Positions 45,585 through 56,060 of a DNA stretch of 64,000 bases are shown one piece after another; position 1 is the first letter of the stretch, and each line of letters begins with the position of its first letter. This DNA is from Aridibaculum aurantiacum (GTDB lineage Bacteria; Bacteroidota; Bacteroidia; Chitinophagales; Chitinophagaceae). The position numbers were made by a program, and so were the translations under genes. The notes under the pieces are model-generated. The model saw nothing but the letters and a program-made list of their open reading frames with translations, was not told the origin of the DNA and searched no databases. Location: contig NZ_JAFEWC010000001.1 in assembly GCF_017355875.1 (NCBI RefSeq), positions 992,001 through 1,056,000 on the forward strand, given 5' to 3'.

Positions 45585-48500
45585 ATGAAAGTCAAAAATG
45601 TCCTCTTGCTGTTTGCGCTACTTTTTCTGCAGCTCACAGCAATCTACTCTCAATCGTTACAAGTCTCAGGAAGGATCACTTCCAAAAACAACACCCAACC
45701 TTTGGTTGGAGCCACTGTAGGCGTAAAAGGTACTAACATAGCCACTGCCACAGATAACAACGGGCAGTACACGCTCCTGGTACCCTCACCCAATTCTGTA
45801 TTAGTAGTTACTTACCTGGGCATGCAGGTAGAAGAGCGGCCGGTAAACAACCAGCCAGTGCAGGACTTTAACATGAACGAAGCCACCAGCAACCTTGGAG
45901 AGGTAGTAGTGGTTGGATATGGCGTTCAGCGGAAGAGCCTGGTTACAGGTGCTATTTCTTCCATTAAAAGTGAACAGATTTCTTCTGTAACAAATACACG
46001 TATTGAGCAGGCAATGCAAGGACGTGTAGCCGGTGTGCAGATTGTTCCTACTTCTGGTCAGCCAGGTGCAGGTTTGAACATTCGCATACGCGGTACAGGA
46101 TCTAATCGTAATTCCTCACCTCTATTTATTATAGATGGTGTACGTGCCGGCGGTATAGAGTCGCTGGATCCTTCCGAAGTAGCTTCTATAGAAATATTGA
46201 AAGATGCGGCTTCTGCAGCTATTTATGGTGCGGAAGGTGCAAATGGTGTTGTGATCATAACCACTAAAACAGGTAAAAGAAATTCATCTGAAATCAGCTA
46301 CCAATCGCAGGTGGGTGTACAGTCGGTAAAAGATGATTTCATTAAGATGATGAATGCACAACAATACCAGCAGTACCTGGCTGAAGCTAATGTTGCTGGA
46401 AGGCCAACACCAGCTGAAGCAGCACGCGTAGGAGAAGGAACAAACTGGCTGCGGGAAGTGCTGCAGACTGCTCCGCAACATCACCATTCACTTACCTTCA
46501 GTGGAGGATCAGAAAGATCTACTTATTTAATTAATGGTAACCTGTTTTCGCAGGAGGGTATTGTAGGTGGTGATAAAAGCCGTTTCCAGCGTTATACCTT
46601 CAGGGTAAATACTGATAACAAGATCAAGTCTTGGTTGAATGTTGGTAACCGCTTTGTTTACTCCCACCACAGGCGCCGCGCTATTTCTGACAATAATGAA
46701 TTTGGTTCTATACTATCCAGCGCGCTGGTGATGGATCCAACCACCCCTGTAATATACCAGCAGGGTGCTACGCTTCCTATGCATGTTCAAAATGCTATTG
46801 CAGCTGGTAAACCGCTACGTGTAGATGCTAATGGTAATATATACGGTATATCAAATTACTTGCGTGGCGAGTATGGAAACCCGCTGGCTCGTATTGATAT
46901 GGCAAGGGGTGAAAATGTACAGAACAAAATTGTAGGTAATGCTTTTGTGGATATTGAACCATTCAGTGGTTTCAAGTTTACTTCCCGCTTCAGTATTGAT
47001 GCTGCATTTCAAACCGGCCATGGCTGGACACCAACTTTCTGGTTTAGCGATGAAAGCCAAAATACCATTGCTAACGGATATGATTATAGCAACAACTGGT
47101 TTACATGGCAGCTGGAGAACTTTGCCAACTACCAAAGAAAATTTGGATCGCACAATGTTAACCTGCTAGCTGGTGTTTCTGCACAAAAAACAAGAGAATA
47201 CCATATTGGAGGAAGCTATTCTGGCTTATTTAAAGAAGAAGATAAATTCTCTTATGCTGACTTTGTTCCAGATCTGAATGACAGGATAGGTAGTATTGGT
47301 TTCAACCGCACACTCGCTTCCTTCTATGGTCGTGTAAATTACGACTACAACAACAAGTACTTGTTTGCTGCTACACTTCGTCGCGATGGATCTTCGTTGT
47401 TTGCACCAGGCTACCAGTGGGGAACTTTCCCTTCTGTATCTGCAGGTTGGGTGTTCTCAAATGAAAACTTCTTCCCTGCTTCATTTTCCCGCACTATGAA
47501 CTATGGTAAGCTGAGAGCCAGCTGGGGACAGAATGGTAGCTTATCAAGCGTAGGCTTGGGCGAATGGATGAACTCTATAGGTGCAGGATTGATCTACCCT
47601 GACAACGGGGGAAATTTATTGGTGGGTGCAGCTCCAACAAGCCTGGCGTATCCGCAGCTTACATGGGAAACAAGTGAGCAGGTGGATATAGGTGCTGATT
47701 TTGCCTTCTTTAACAACAGGCTGACCCTGACCATGGACTATTACAAGAAGACAACAAAAGACCTTCTGACAGCAGGTAATGCACCAATGTTCGCCGGCAA
47801 TTTCCTTAGAACAGTAAATGCTGGTACAGTAGAAAACACAGGTTTCGAATTTGAACTGGCTTATAACAACAGGCCCAATGGTAACCTGTTTAACTATGAA
47901 GTAGGATTGAATTTCTCTACACTGAAAAACCGGGTTACATACCTTGATCCTAACTCGCCAATCTTATTTGGTGCAGGTATAGGCACTGGTTGGTCTGCAA
48001 CAGCTATGCAGGTGGGAGAGCCAATATGGTACTTTAATGGATACAAAACACAAGGCATCTTCCAAACGCAGGCAGAGGTGAACAACTACCTGAACAAAAC
48101 AGGAATCACGGGCTACAATCCAAAGCCAGGTGAACCAATAGTAGTAGATGTAAATGGTGATAAACAAATTTCACCTGCTGATATGACCAATATAGGTAGC
48201 CCTCATCCGGACTTCCTGTTTGGCGGTCGCGTTAATCTATCGTATAAAGGATTTGACCTGCTTGTTTTTGTACAGGGCCAGGTAGGTAATGAGATCTTAA
48301 TGGGCTTCAATCGTACTGACCGTTCTACAGCCAACAAGCCTTATTTCTTTTATGCTAATCGCTGGACCGGTCCGGGAAGCACCAATACATGGTTTGCTGC
48401 CAATACTTCAAACCCTTACATCTATAATAGCGACCTGATGATCTTTGATGGCTCGTTTGCACGCATACGCCAGTTGCAGTTAGGCTACACTTTGCCGCGC

Positions 48501-48689
48501 AATGTGCTCAATCGCATCCGTACGAAAAATGCAAGATTGTATGTAACACTTGATGATTGGTTCACTTTTACACGCTACCCAGGTGTAGACCCTGAGGGTG
48601 GAAGCAATGGAGGAAACAGTATAGGCATAGACAGGGGAGGTTATCCTATTCCTCGCAGGGCTATGGCTGGAATTTCCATCACGTTCTAA
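45585..48689 (+). CDS. SusC/RagA-family TonB-dependent glycan transporter
   Basis: This outer-membrane 22-strand barrel imports oligosaccharides with the SusD lid. The 1034-residue protein has a signal peptide, a carboxypeptidase-regulatory-like N-terminal domain (QVSGRITSKNNTQPLVGATV), the SusC signature GEVVVVGYGVQ, a plug (EQAMQGRVAGVQIV, IRIRGTGS, PLFIIDGV), then the barrel to the C-terminal aromatic end. The start is ATG 45585; an earlier in-frame ATG at 45504 would add 27 residues. It leads a same-strand PUL run. Confidence 0.95.
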   Translation: MKVKNVLLLFALLFLQLTAIYSQSLQVSGRITSKNNTQPLVGATVGVKGTNIATATDNNGQYTLLVPSPNSVLVVTYLGMQVEERPVNNQPVQDFNMNEATSNLGEVVVVGYGVQRKSLVTGAISSIKSEQISSVTNTRIEQAMQGRVAGVQIVPTSGQPGAGLNIRIRGTGSNRNSSPLFIIDGVRAGGIESLDPSEVASIEILKDAASAAIYGAEGANGVVIITTKTGKRNSSEISYQSQVGVQSVKDDFIKMMNAQQYQQYLAEANVAGRPTPAEAARVGEGTNWLREVLQTAPQHHHSLTFSGGSERSTYLINGNLFSQEGIVGGDKSRFQRYTFRVNTDNKIKSWLNVGNRFVYSHHRRRAISDNNEFGSILSSALVMDPTTPVIYQQGATLPMHVQNAIAAGKPLRVDANGNIYGISNYLRGEYGNPLARIDMARGENVQNKIVGNAFVDIEPFSGFKFTSRFSIDAAFQTGHGWTPTFWFSDESQNTIANGYDYSNNWFTWQLENFANYQRKFGSHNVNLLAGVSAQKTREYHIGGSYSGLFKEEDKFSYADFVPDLNDRIGSIGFNRTLASFYGRVNYDYNNKYLFAATLRRDGSSLFAPGYQWGTFPSVSAGWVFSNENFFPASFSRTMNYGKLRASWGQNGSLSSVGLGEWMNSIGAGLIYPDNGGNLLVGAAPTSLAYPQLTWETSEQVDIGADFAFFNNRLTLTMDYYKKTTKDLLTAGNAPMFAGNFLRTVNAGTVENTGFEFELAYNNRPNGNLFNYEVGLNFSTLKNRVTYLDPNSPILFGAGIGTGWSATAMQVGEPIWYFNGYKTQGIFQTQAEVNNYLNKTGITGYNPKPGEPIVVDVNGDKQISPADMTNIGSPHPDFLFGGRVNLSYKGFDLLVFVQGQVGNEILMGFNRTDRSTANKPYFFYANRWTGPGSTNTWFAANTSNPYIYNSDLMIFDGSFARIRQLQLGYTLPRNVLNRIRTKNARLYVTLDDWFTFTRYPGVDPEGGSNGGNSIGIDRGGYPIPRRAMAGISITF

Positions 48690-48716
48690 ACCATTCACTA
48701 ACTCAAATTACCAGAA

Positions 48717-50228
48717 ATGAAAAAGTTTATTATAAGGATATCCCTGCTTTGCCTGCCACTGTTTATGTTTGGCGGCTGTAAAAAATTCCTTGATCAAGAA
48801 GTGCCAGGAGCGTTTCCTGAACAGGATTTCTACAAGACAGATAATGATGCTACACAGGCTGTGAACGGGGTGTATGATATGATGCAGGCACACTATAACA
48901 ACAACTGGGCAAGCCTGTATATGATAAAAACGCTGCTGTCTGACGAAAGTAATGCTGGTGGAAATGATGCCGGCGACCAGCCGGGCTATCAAACCATTGA
49001 TGATTACAATTTTGATGCTACCAACGATAAGATCCGCGATGCGTGGAGAATGTGCTACTTCACAATTTACCGTGCTAACAAAGTGATCAACCGCACAGAG
49101 CCTACCACTGAAATGCGCAGGAGGCTGATAGCTGAAGCAAAATTCCTGAGAGCTTACAATTACTTTGAGCTTGCTTCTCTCTGGGGCGATGTTCCGATGA
49201 TATTGAACGATGTGTCGCCATCATCTTATACATCTACAGGCAGAACTACAAGAGCTAATGTATATGCACAGGTAGAAAAAGACCTTGCTGAGGCTATTCC
49301 TGTTCTTCCTACAAAATCTACTTATAGTGTAGCTGACAGGTTTAGAGTATCTAAAGGATCTGCACAGGCAATGCTAGGCAAGGCTTTGCTTTACCAGCAA
49401 AAATGGGGTGAGGCAGTCACTCAATTCGAAGCAGTGATCTCATCAAATCAATTCAGCCTTGAGCCATCTATAGGTAAAGCATTTTCGAAAGCAGGTGAAT
49501 TTGGTAGCGAGTCATTATTTGAAATTTCTTATACCGCAGAACGTAGTTACGATTGGGGCAACTTCCCCTGGGGTGGTGCGCCTGAAAGTAATATTCACAT
49601 ACAATTGATGGGGCCTCGTGGTGATTTCTATACCAAGGCGCCATCAGACTCTTTAATAGGTGGTTGGGGTTTTGTTCTTCCAAAACAAAAACTATGGGAT
49701 GCATACGTGGCTGCAGGCGATGTAAACAGGCGTAGGCAAACAGTGATGTCTGCTGTAGAATTAATAGCTGCAGGTGGTAACTGGAGCAACCCGACAGCTT
49801 ATGATTACGAAGGTTATTTCCAGCGTAAATACGGATCATTTGCTTCACAAACCGGTGCTCCAATCAGCGAGTTGAACTATGGCACTAACTGGCGCCACCT
49901 TCGCTATGCCGACGTTTTACTCATGGCTGCCGAAGCTCATTTCAGGGCAGGCAATGAAGGCAAAGCAAGAGAATATATAAACCTGGTAAGGCAGCGTTCT
50001 GGTTTGGGTATTATCTCAGCTACAGGTAACAATCTTTTCCAGGCTATAGTAACAGAAAGGCAACTTGAGCTAGCATTTGAAGGAGTTCGCTATACAGATC
50101 TTGTTCGCTGGGGGCTGGCAGTACAGGAACTGGGTGCGCTTGGTTTCAGATCAGGAAAGCACGAGCTGTTACCTATTCCTATTTATGATGTAAATACTGG
50201 CGGCCTTTCCCAGAACGCTGGTTATTAA
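48717..50228 (+). CDS. SusD/RagB-family surface glycan-binding lipoprotein
   Basis: SusD-like proteins are outer-surface lipoproteins that cap the SusC barrel and bind glycan. The 503-residue protein has a signal peptide with lipidated C21 (FMFGGC) followed by CKKFLDQ, a TPR-rich N-terminal half with RLIAEAKFLRAYNYFELASLWGDVP, and the C-terminal ADVLLMAAEAHFRAGNEGKA and ELAFEGVRYTDLVRWG. It lies 27 nt after susC. Glycan specificity cannot be read off. Confidence 0.95.
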   Translation: MKKFIIRISLLCLPLFMFGGCKKFLDQEVPGAFPEQDFYKTDNDATQAVNGVYDMMQAHYNNNWASLYMIKTLLSDESNAGGNDAGDQPGYQTIDDYNFDATNDKIRDAWRMCYFTIYRANKVINRTEPTTEMRRRLIAEAKFLRAYNYFELASLWGDVPMILNDVSPSSYTSTGRTTRANVYAQVEKDLAEAIPVLPTKSTYSVADRFRVSKGSAQAMLGKALLYQQKWGEAVTQFEAVISSNQFSLEPSIGKAFSKAGEFGSESLFEISYTAERSYDWGNFPWGGAPESNIHIQLMGPRGDFYTKAPSDSLIGGWGFVLPKQKLWDAYVAAGDVNRRRQTVMSAVELIAAGGNWSNPTAYDYEGYFQRKYGSFASQTGAPISELNYGTNWRHLRYADVLLMAAEAHFRAGNEGKAREYINLVRQRSGLGIISATGNNLFQAIVTERQLELAFEGVRYTDLVRWGLAVQELGALGFRSGKHELLPIPIYDVNTGGLSQNAGY

Positions 50229-50251
50229 TTCTACACTCCAAACTTTGCTTT

Positions 50252-51130
50252 ATGAAAAAAATATTAGCACACACAACGCTATTCATTCTTATACTTTCGG
50301 CTTTTGCATCGTGCAGGTACAAGGTACAAGACCTGATGGCTCGGCCATCTGCAAGTTTTACTGTTACACCAATCAGCAACCAGGTGAACAGGTATGTTCT
50401 TACCAGTAATTCTACCAATGGTTTCCGGTACGATTGGGATAAGGCTACAGGTAATTATGTACAAGGAAATGCTACCGATACAGTATACTTTCCTGATAAG
50501 GGAACATACCTGGTAAAACTGCTGGTGTACGGGCAAGGCGGCATGGATAGCACTTCCCAGGTAATTAATGTGGCTGCCGACGATCCTGCTGCTATTACGC
50601 CATTGAAGCTTCTAACCAATAACAGCAGTCGTACCTGGAAGCTGGCAAGTGAAGCCAATGCACTGTGGATTGGCCCAAGTGATTTTAGCGCTACCTGGTG
50701 GGGAAATGGTGTTGGCGACATCACTGGTAGATCATGCCAATGGAATGATGAGTATACATTCAAGTTAGCCGGTCGTGAACTGGTGTACGATAGCAAAGGT
50801 GATTTCTACGTAGACGAGGAAAATGGTGCAGCATGGCCTGCAGGTATGCCTGCTGCCGGATGTTATCCTAACAGTGCCATTCCTGCTCAGTACCAGGCTT
50901 GGGCCAATAGCGCCACATTTACATTTGAAATAATCAACAACAACAAGCTAAAGCTGAATGGCACAGGTGCACACATGGGAGTATATAAAGCAGGCAATCC
51001 ACCAGATGCTGCCCTGGCTGCACCAGCATCATCCGTTACCTACGATATAGTTTCTATTACTGCTAACCGCTTAGTATTGAAACTTGATTATGGCTGGGGT
51101 GCATGGCGCTTTACCTACACTGCTCAATAG
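50252..51130 (+). CDS. PKD-domain lipoprotein, probable surface glycan-binding protein
   Basis: This is a 292-residue lipoprotein with a signal peptide and lipidated C21 (SAFASC). An N-terminal PKD-like Ig domain (about 30-110, with GTYLVKLLVYGQGG) is followed by a separate, aromatic-rich C-terminal domain (about 120-292, with TWKLASEANALWIGP and TWWGNGVGDI). The latter resembles the concanavalin-like or lipocalin-like binding domains encoded in PULs. The position between susD and GH16 supports a SusE/F or SGBP-B role. The binding specificity is inferred from neighbours only. Confidence 0.7.
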   Translation: MKKILAHTTLFILILSAFASCRYKVQDLMARPSASFTVTPISNQVNRYVLTSNSTNGFRYDWDKATGNYVQGNATDTVYFPDKGTYLVKLLVYGQGGMDSTSQVINVAADDPAAITPLKLLTNNSSRTWKLASEANALWIGPSDFSATWWGNGVGDITGRSCQWNDEYTFKLAGRELVYDSKGDFYVDEENGAAWPAGMPAAGCYPNSAIPAQYQAWANSATFTFEIINNNKLKLNGTGAHMGVYKAGNPPDAALAAPASSVTYDIVSITANRLVLKLDYGWGAWRFTYTAQ

Positions 51131-51154
51131 TTGCTTTAACCAAATTATCAAGTA

Positions 51155-52000
51155 ATGAAATGTTTTCAACTTGTAGTAATCAGCTTCTTATTTTTTGCTG
51201 GTTGTTCTAAAAAATCAACGTCGGGCTCTACGCTGGTAGTTCAGCCACCACAGGATAAAAACTGGACTTTTGAAACAACACCTGCGTGGGTGGAAGAATT
51301 TGATTATACCGGTTTACCAGCCGCCAGCAAATGGAGCTACGATGTAGGTGGTAGTGGCTGGGGCAACAATGAACTTCAGTATTATACAGAAGCTTCACCG
51401 AATAATGCCAGAGTAGAAAATGGTAAACTTATCATTACTGCACGCAAGGAAAATGTAGGCGGTAAAGAATATACGTCTGCCAGGCTTGTTACAAAAGGTA
51501 AAGGAGATTTCTTGTATGGCAGAATTGATGTACGGGCAAAACTTCCTGCCGGTAGAGGTACATGGCCAGCTATCTGGATGTTGCCAACAGATTGGGAATA
51601 TGGCAACTGGCCACGTTCAGGAGAAATAGACATTATGGAGCATGTAGGTTACGATCCTAATAAAGTTCATTTTAGTATTCATACACAAGCTTACAATCAT
51701 AGCATAAATACCCAAAGGGGTGGCAGCAAAACCATTCCTACTGCCATGAGTGACTTCCATAACTACCGCGTAGACTGGACACCTTATGCTGTTCGCGGTT
51801 ATTTTGATGATGAACTGGTATTCACTTTCATCAATGATGGAAAGGGATTTGCCACCTGGCCTTTCGACAAGCGTTTTCACCTGCTTTTAAATTTAGCAGT
51901 AGGTGGAAACTGGGGTGGTGCGCAAGGGGTAGATACTACCATTTTTCCTGCAGTGTTTGAAGTTGATTATGTACGTTTTTACAAAATGATCGATAAATAA
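51155..52000 (+). CDS. GH16 endo-beta-glucanase lipoprotein (laminarinase type)
   Basis: This surface-anchored glycoside hydrolase has a signal peptide with lipidated C17, then a GH16 jelly-roll of about 230 residues. The catalytic motif GEIDIMEHVG gives the nucleophile E157, D159 and acid/base E162. W-rich stretches (GTWPAIWML, WEYGNWPRSGE, GGNWGGAQGV) are typical of the laminarinase-like subgroup that cuts beta-1,3-glucan. The GH3 in the same run supports laminarin as substrate. Confidence 0.88.
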   Translation: MKCFQLVVISFLFFAGCSKKSTSGSTLVVQPPQDKNWTFETTPAWVEEFDYTGLPAASKWSYDVGGSGWGNNELQYYTEASPNNARVENGKLIITARKENVGGKEYTSARLVTKGKGDFLYGRIDVRAKLPAGRGTWPAIWMLPTDWEYGNWPRSGEIDIMEHVGYDPNKVHFSIHTQAYNHSINTQRGGSKTIPTAMSDFHNYRVDWTPYAVRGYFDDELVFTFINDGKGFATWPFDKRFHLLLNLAVGGNWGGAQGVDTTIFPAVFEVDYVRFYKMIDK

Positions 52001-52097
52001 GTACCTCGGTTTTCAAGATGCAAGCAGTCGTTAATAGTGGTGAATAGCAGGTCTTGTACCTGCTTTCACCCTAACGACCTTCACAATCTTCCACCTC

Positions 52098-53849
52098 ATG
52101 CGAATAGCATTATTGATAACAGCTACTGTAATAGCAGTACAGCTGAACGGGCAATCATTGCGTGTAAAAGACACGGCCATAGTTAATGCCAGCGGGCAGC
52201 CTGTGGTATTGCGTGGCATGGGTCTCGGAGGATGGATGCTGCAGGAACCTTATATGCTTCAACTGGGAGGTATAGCTGCCAACCAGCAGCAGATAAGGAA
52301 TAGGATAGAAGCAGTAGCAGGAGAAACGGCAACTAAGACTTTTTATAATGCATGGTTGCAAAATCATTGTACCAAAGCAGACATTGATTCAATGGCTGCC
52401 TGGGGTTTTAATTCAGTACGGCTTCCTATGCATTACAACCTGTATACCTTGCCAGTAGAAGAGGAACCGGTAGCTGGGGAAAATACATGGCTAGAACAAG
52501 GGTTTCAGATGACTGATAGCCTGCTAGCCTGGTGCAAGGCCAACCGTATGTACCTCATATTAGACCTGCATGCAGCACCTGGTGGCCAGGGAAATGACAT
52601 TGCCATTTCAGATAGAGATACGCTAAAGCCATCCCTTTGGCAAAGCGATCTGAACAAGCAAAAAACTGTTGCGCTATGGAAAAAGCTAGCGGCCCGCTAT
52701 GCACATGAAGAATGGATTGGCGGCTACGACCTCATCAACGAACCTAATTGGGGATTTGAAAATGCTACAGATAAAAATGGCTGTGCAGAACAAACCAATG
52801 CACCACTGCGTGAACTATACCTTGATATTACCAAAGCCATTCGTGCTGTAGATAAGAACCATATCATCTTTATTGAAGGCAACTGCTGGGGCAATAACTA
52901 CAAAGGCATCCTTCCTCTATGGGACGATCAGACGGTTGTTAGTTTCCATAAATACTGGAATTATACAACAGATGAGTCTATTAAAGATTTCCTTGACATA
53001 CGCAAGCAGTACAACGTACCTGTTTGGATGGGTGAAACGGGTGAGAATTCTAATACATGGTTTACTAATGCAGTTGCGCTTTTTGAGCGTCATAACATTG
53101 GCTGGAACATGTGGCCATTGAAAAAATTTGGCATGAATAACCCGGTGCAGGTAATGCCAAATAAAGGCTACCAGGAAATAATTGACTACTGGAGAAGTAA
53201 GGGCAGTAAGCCTACTAAAGAAGAAGCTACAGCAGCGTTGGAACAACTTGCAGAAGACATCAAGATCAGGAACAATAAGATTAACAAAGATGTAATTGAT
53301 GCTATGTTAAGACAGGTAAGAACCAAAGAAAACAGTCCGTTCAAATCGCATGTTCTTAATGGTTCACTTGTAGTTTATGCTACTGATTTTGATCTTGGTC
53401 GTAATGGTTTTGCTTATTCTGATAAAGACACAGGTAACTACTGGGTTTCTACAAACGAACGCACCAGTTGGAACCACGGTGGCTTGTATAGAAATGATGG
53501 TGTAGACATTACAACCTGCAGCGATACCCTTACCAATGGATACTGCGTAAGCTGGATAGAAGATGGGGAGTGGATGCAATACACATTGAAAAATGTACAC
53601 GCAGGTGTTTATACACTTCAGGTAAGAGCGGCTGCTAAAAACAAAGCAGGGCAGATGCAAATATTGGTGAATGGATTGGCGGCAGGTAGTATAGCTATTA
53701 CTGGCAAAACTGGCTGGCATACTTCATCCATTAGCAACATCAATCTGCCTAAAGGAACAATTCAATTAAGACTGCTGGCTACACAAGGAGGCTACGATCT
53801 TAACTACATAAAGTTGATACGAAACAGAAATTCTGCTAAGGCTAAATAA
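52098..53849 (+). CDS. GH5-like glycoside hydrolase with C-terminal CBM6
   Basis: This 583-residue secreted enzyme is of the GH5 (beta/alpha)8 type. It has a signal peptide, then GMGLGGWMLQEPYML near the barrel entry, the acid/base E215 in DLINEPNWG and the nucleophile E313 in VWMGETGEN. A linker leads to a CBM6-like domain (about 440-580, with VSWIEDGEWMQYTLK and YTLQVRAAAKN). The family is recognised from motifs; the subfamily and bond specificity (beta-1,3, 1,6 or 1,4) are not determined. It sits 97 nt after GH16 and 17 nt before the GH3 ATG. Confidence 0.78.
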   Translation: MRIALLITATVIAVQLNGQSLRVKDTAIVNASGQPVVLRGMGLGGWMLQEPYMLQLGGIAANQQQIRNRIEAVAGETATKTFYNAWLQNHCTKADIDSMAAWGFNSVRLPMHYNLYTLPVEEEPVAGENTWLEQGFQMTDSLLAWCKANRMYLILDLHAAPGGQGNDIAISDRDTLKPSLWQSDLNKQKTVALWKKLAARYAHEEWIGGYDLINEPNWGFENATDKNGCAEQTNAPLRELYLDITKAIRAVDKNHIIFIEGNCWGNNYKGILPLWDDQTVVSFHKYWNYTTDESIKDFLDIRKQYNVPVWMGETGENSNTWFTNAVALFERHNIGWNMWPLKKFGMNNPVQVMPNKGYQEIIDYWRSKGSKPTKEEATAALEQLAEDIKIRNNKINKDVIDAMLRQVRTKENSPFKSHVLNGSLVVYATDFDLGRNGFAYSDKDTGNYWVSTNERTSWNHGGLYRNDGVDITTCSDTLTNGYCVSWIEDGEWMQYTLKNVHAGVYTLQVRAAAKNKAGQMQILVNGLAAGSIAITGKTGWHTSSISNINLPKGTIQLRLLATQGGYDLNYIKLIRNRNSAKAK

Positions 53850-53866
53850 CATTGAAACTTCAAATT

Positions 53867-56026
53867 ATGGCAAAGAAACCCCGCTTACTATTATTGATTT
53901 TATTAGCTGCATTTGCACAAGTGCATGCACAAAATAAAATAGACACATCGGCACGTATAGATGCTCTCATCAAAAAAATGACGTTGCAGGAGAAAGTAAA
54001 CATGATACATTCTTCATCATCGTTTACATCTGGCGGTGTTCCGCGTTTGGGTATACCAGAAATGGTGACATCAGATGGCCCGCATGGCGTACGCCCAGAG
54101 CATGGACGTGATTGGGAACTGGATAATAACTCGCTCGATTCTGGTACATATTTACCAGTAGGCGTTTGTCTTGCCGCCACGTGGAATCCAAGGCTTGGCT
54201 ATGAGTATGGCAAAGTGCTGGGCAGTGAAGCAAATTATCGTGGTAAAGATGTGATCCTGGGACCGGGCATCAACATCATTCGTACGCCACTCAATGGTCG
54301 CAACTTTGAGTACCAGAGTGAAGATCCATACTTAGTTTCTAAAATGGTGGTGGGTTATATACGTGGTGTACAGGATCAGGGCATTTCAGCTTGCGTTAAA
54401 CATTATGCAGCTAACAACCAGGAGGCCAAACGTTTTACGGTAAATGTAGAGATGAGTGAACGAGCATTGCGTGAAATTTATTTACCTGGATTTAAAGCGG
54501 CAGTACAAATAGGCGGAGCAAATACACTAATGTCCAGCTATAATAAATTTCGCGGCCAATGGGCTTCACAAAATAACTACCTCCTCAACCAAATATTGAA
54601 GAAGGAGTGGGGTTTTAAAGGGCTTGTGATGAGCGATTGGGATGCAGTGCACAGCACCATGCAGGCTTTATGGAATGGAATGGACCTGGAAATGGGCACG
54701 GACCTGCATATGTTGCCAAACCCTGATTACACCAAGTTCTTTTTAGGCGACACGGTAGTAAGTTTAGTGAATGCAGGAAGATTTCCTGAATATCTACTGG
54801 ATGATAAAGTGCGCAGGATCTTATACGTGATGTATAAAACAAAGATGATTGATGGCACTCGAAAGAAAGGTGCTTACAATACAAAGGCACACCAGCAAAC
54901 TGCACATAAGGTAGCAGAAGAAGGAATAGTACTCTTGAAAAATCAGAATAACCTGCTTCCATTGAATAAGGAGAAGACACGTACCATCGCTGTCATTGGT
55001 TTAAACGCACAGCGTAAGCAATCAATGGGTGGTGGTAGTTCACAGGTGCGTGCATTTTATGAGGTGACGCCATTGGAAGGTCTGCAACGGAATGGTGGTA
55101 ACATTCGCATCAACTATGCGCAAGGATATAATATAGCCAGGGATGCCAAAGCTGATGCTAGCTTGATTCGCCAGGCTGTAGATGCAGCTTCTAAAGCAGA
55201 TGTGGTAGTGTATGTAGGTGGCACCACGCATGGCTACAACTATAGTGTTTGGAAAGACAATGCCTACGATGCAGAAGACACAGACAAGCCAAACATGTTG
55301 TTGCCTTTTGGCCAGGATGAATTGCTGCAGGCAGTGCTAAAAGCAAATCCTAAAACTGTGGTGGTTTTGATGGGAGGTGGAGCTGTAGATATGCAACAGT
55401 GGATAAACCAGGCCCCCGCAATACTCCAGGCATGGTATCCTGGTTTAGAAGGAGGTAATGCATTAGCGAAGATCATTTTTGGTGATATCAACCCATCAGG
55501 CAAGTTGCCTATGACTTTCCCTAAGCAACTGGAAGATCATGGCTCGCATAAGCTAGGCGAATATCCAGGTGATAAGGATACTGCCAACGTTCATTACATG
55601 GATGATATCTATGTAGGCTACCGCTATTACGATACATATAAGGTAGAGCCACAATTTGCTTTTGGTCATGGCTTATCATACACCATCTTTCAATATAGCA
55701 ATCTAAAAGTCACAGGCTCTAAAGGAAAAGCTACGGTATCTTTTACAATACGTAACAATGGTAAAGTAGCAGGTGCTGAAGTGGCACAGGTATATGTATC
55801 GCAAGCATCATCTGCTTTACCACGCCCCGAAAAAGAATTGAAAGGTTTCGAAAAAGTATTTTTAAGACCAGGCGAGCATAAAACAATATCAATCTCTCTT
55901 GATGAGGATGCATTCAAATATTTTAATGATGTGAAGAATGCGTGGGTTATGGAGCCTGGCATTTTTAGAATAGGAGTAGGAGGTTCATCAAGAGATATAA
56001 AACTAAAGGGTGAAGTAAGATTATAA
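53867..56026 (+). CDS. GH3 beta-glucosidase
   Basis: This is a secreted 719-residue exo-acting GH3 enzyme that would release glucose from oligosaccharides. It has a signal peptide, GH3 N-terminal domain with CVKHYAANNQEAKR, nucleophile D257 in LVMSDWDAVHS, a C-terminal domain with VVLMGGGAVDMQQW and a fibronectin-III-like tail (YTIFQYSNLKV onwards). The start is taken at ATG 53867; an in-frame TTG at 53852 adds five residues. It is the last gene of the PUL, closed by a terminator. Confidence 0.9.
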   Translation: MAKKPRLLLLILLAAFAQVHAQNKIDTSARIDALIKKMTLQEKVNMIHSSSSFTSGGVPRLGIPEMVTSDGPHGVRPEHGRDWELDNNSLDSGTYLPVGVCLAATWNPRLGYEYGKVLGSEANYRGKDVILGPGINIIRTPLNGRNFEYQSEDPYLVSKMVVGYIRGVQDQGISACVKHYAANNQEAKRFTVNVEMSERALREIYLPGFKAAVQIGGANTLMSSYNKFRGQWASQNNYLLNQILKKEWGFKGLVMSDWDAVHSTMQALWNGMDLEMGTDLHMLPNPDYTKFFLGDTVVSLVNAGRFPEYLLDDKVRRILYVMYKTKMIDGTRKKGAYNTKAHQQTAHKVAEEGIVLLKNQNNLLPLNKEKTRTIAVIGLNAQRKQSMGGGSSQVRAFYEVTPLEGLQRNGGNIRINYAQGYNIARDAKADASLIRQAVDAASKADVVVYVGGTTHGYNYSVWKDNAYDAEDTDKPNMLLPFGQDELLQAVLKANPKTVVVLMGGGAVDMQQWINQAPAILQAWYPGLEGGNALAKIIFGDINPSGKLPMTFPKQLEDHGSHKLGEYPGDKDTANVHYMDDIYVGYRYYDTYKVEPQFAFGHGLSYTIFQYSNLKVTGSKGKATVSFTIRNNGKVAGAEVAQVYVSQASSALPRPEKELKGFEKVFLRPGEHKTISISLDEDAFKYFNDVKNAWVMEPGIFRIGVGGSSRDIKLKGEVRL

Positions 56027-56060
56027 ATGCAATTATTTGTATTGATATAGGTGTTTTAGT

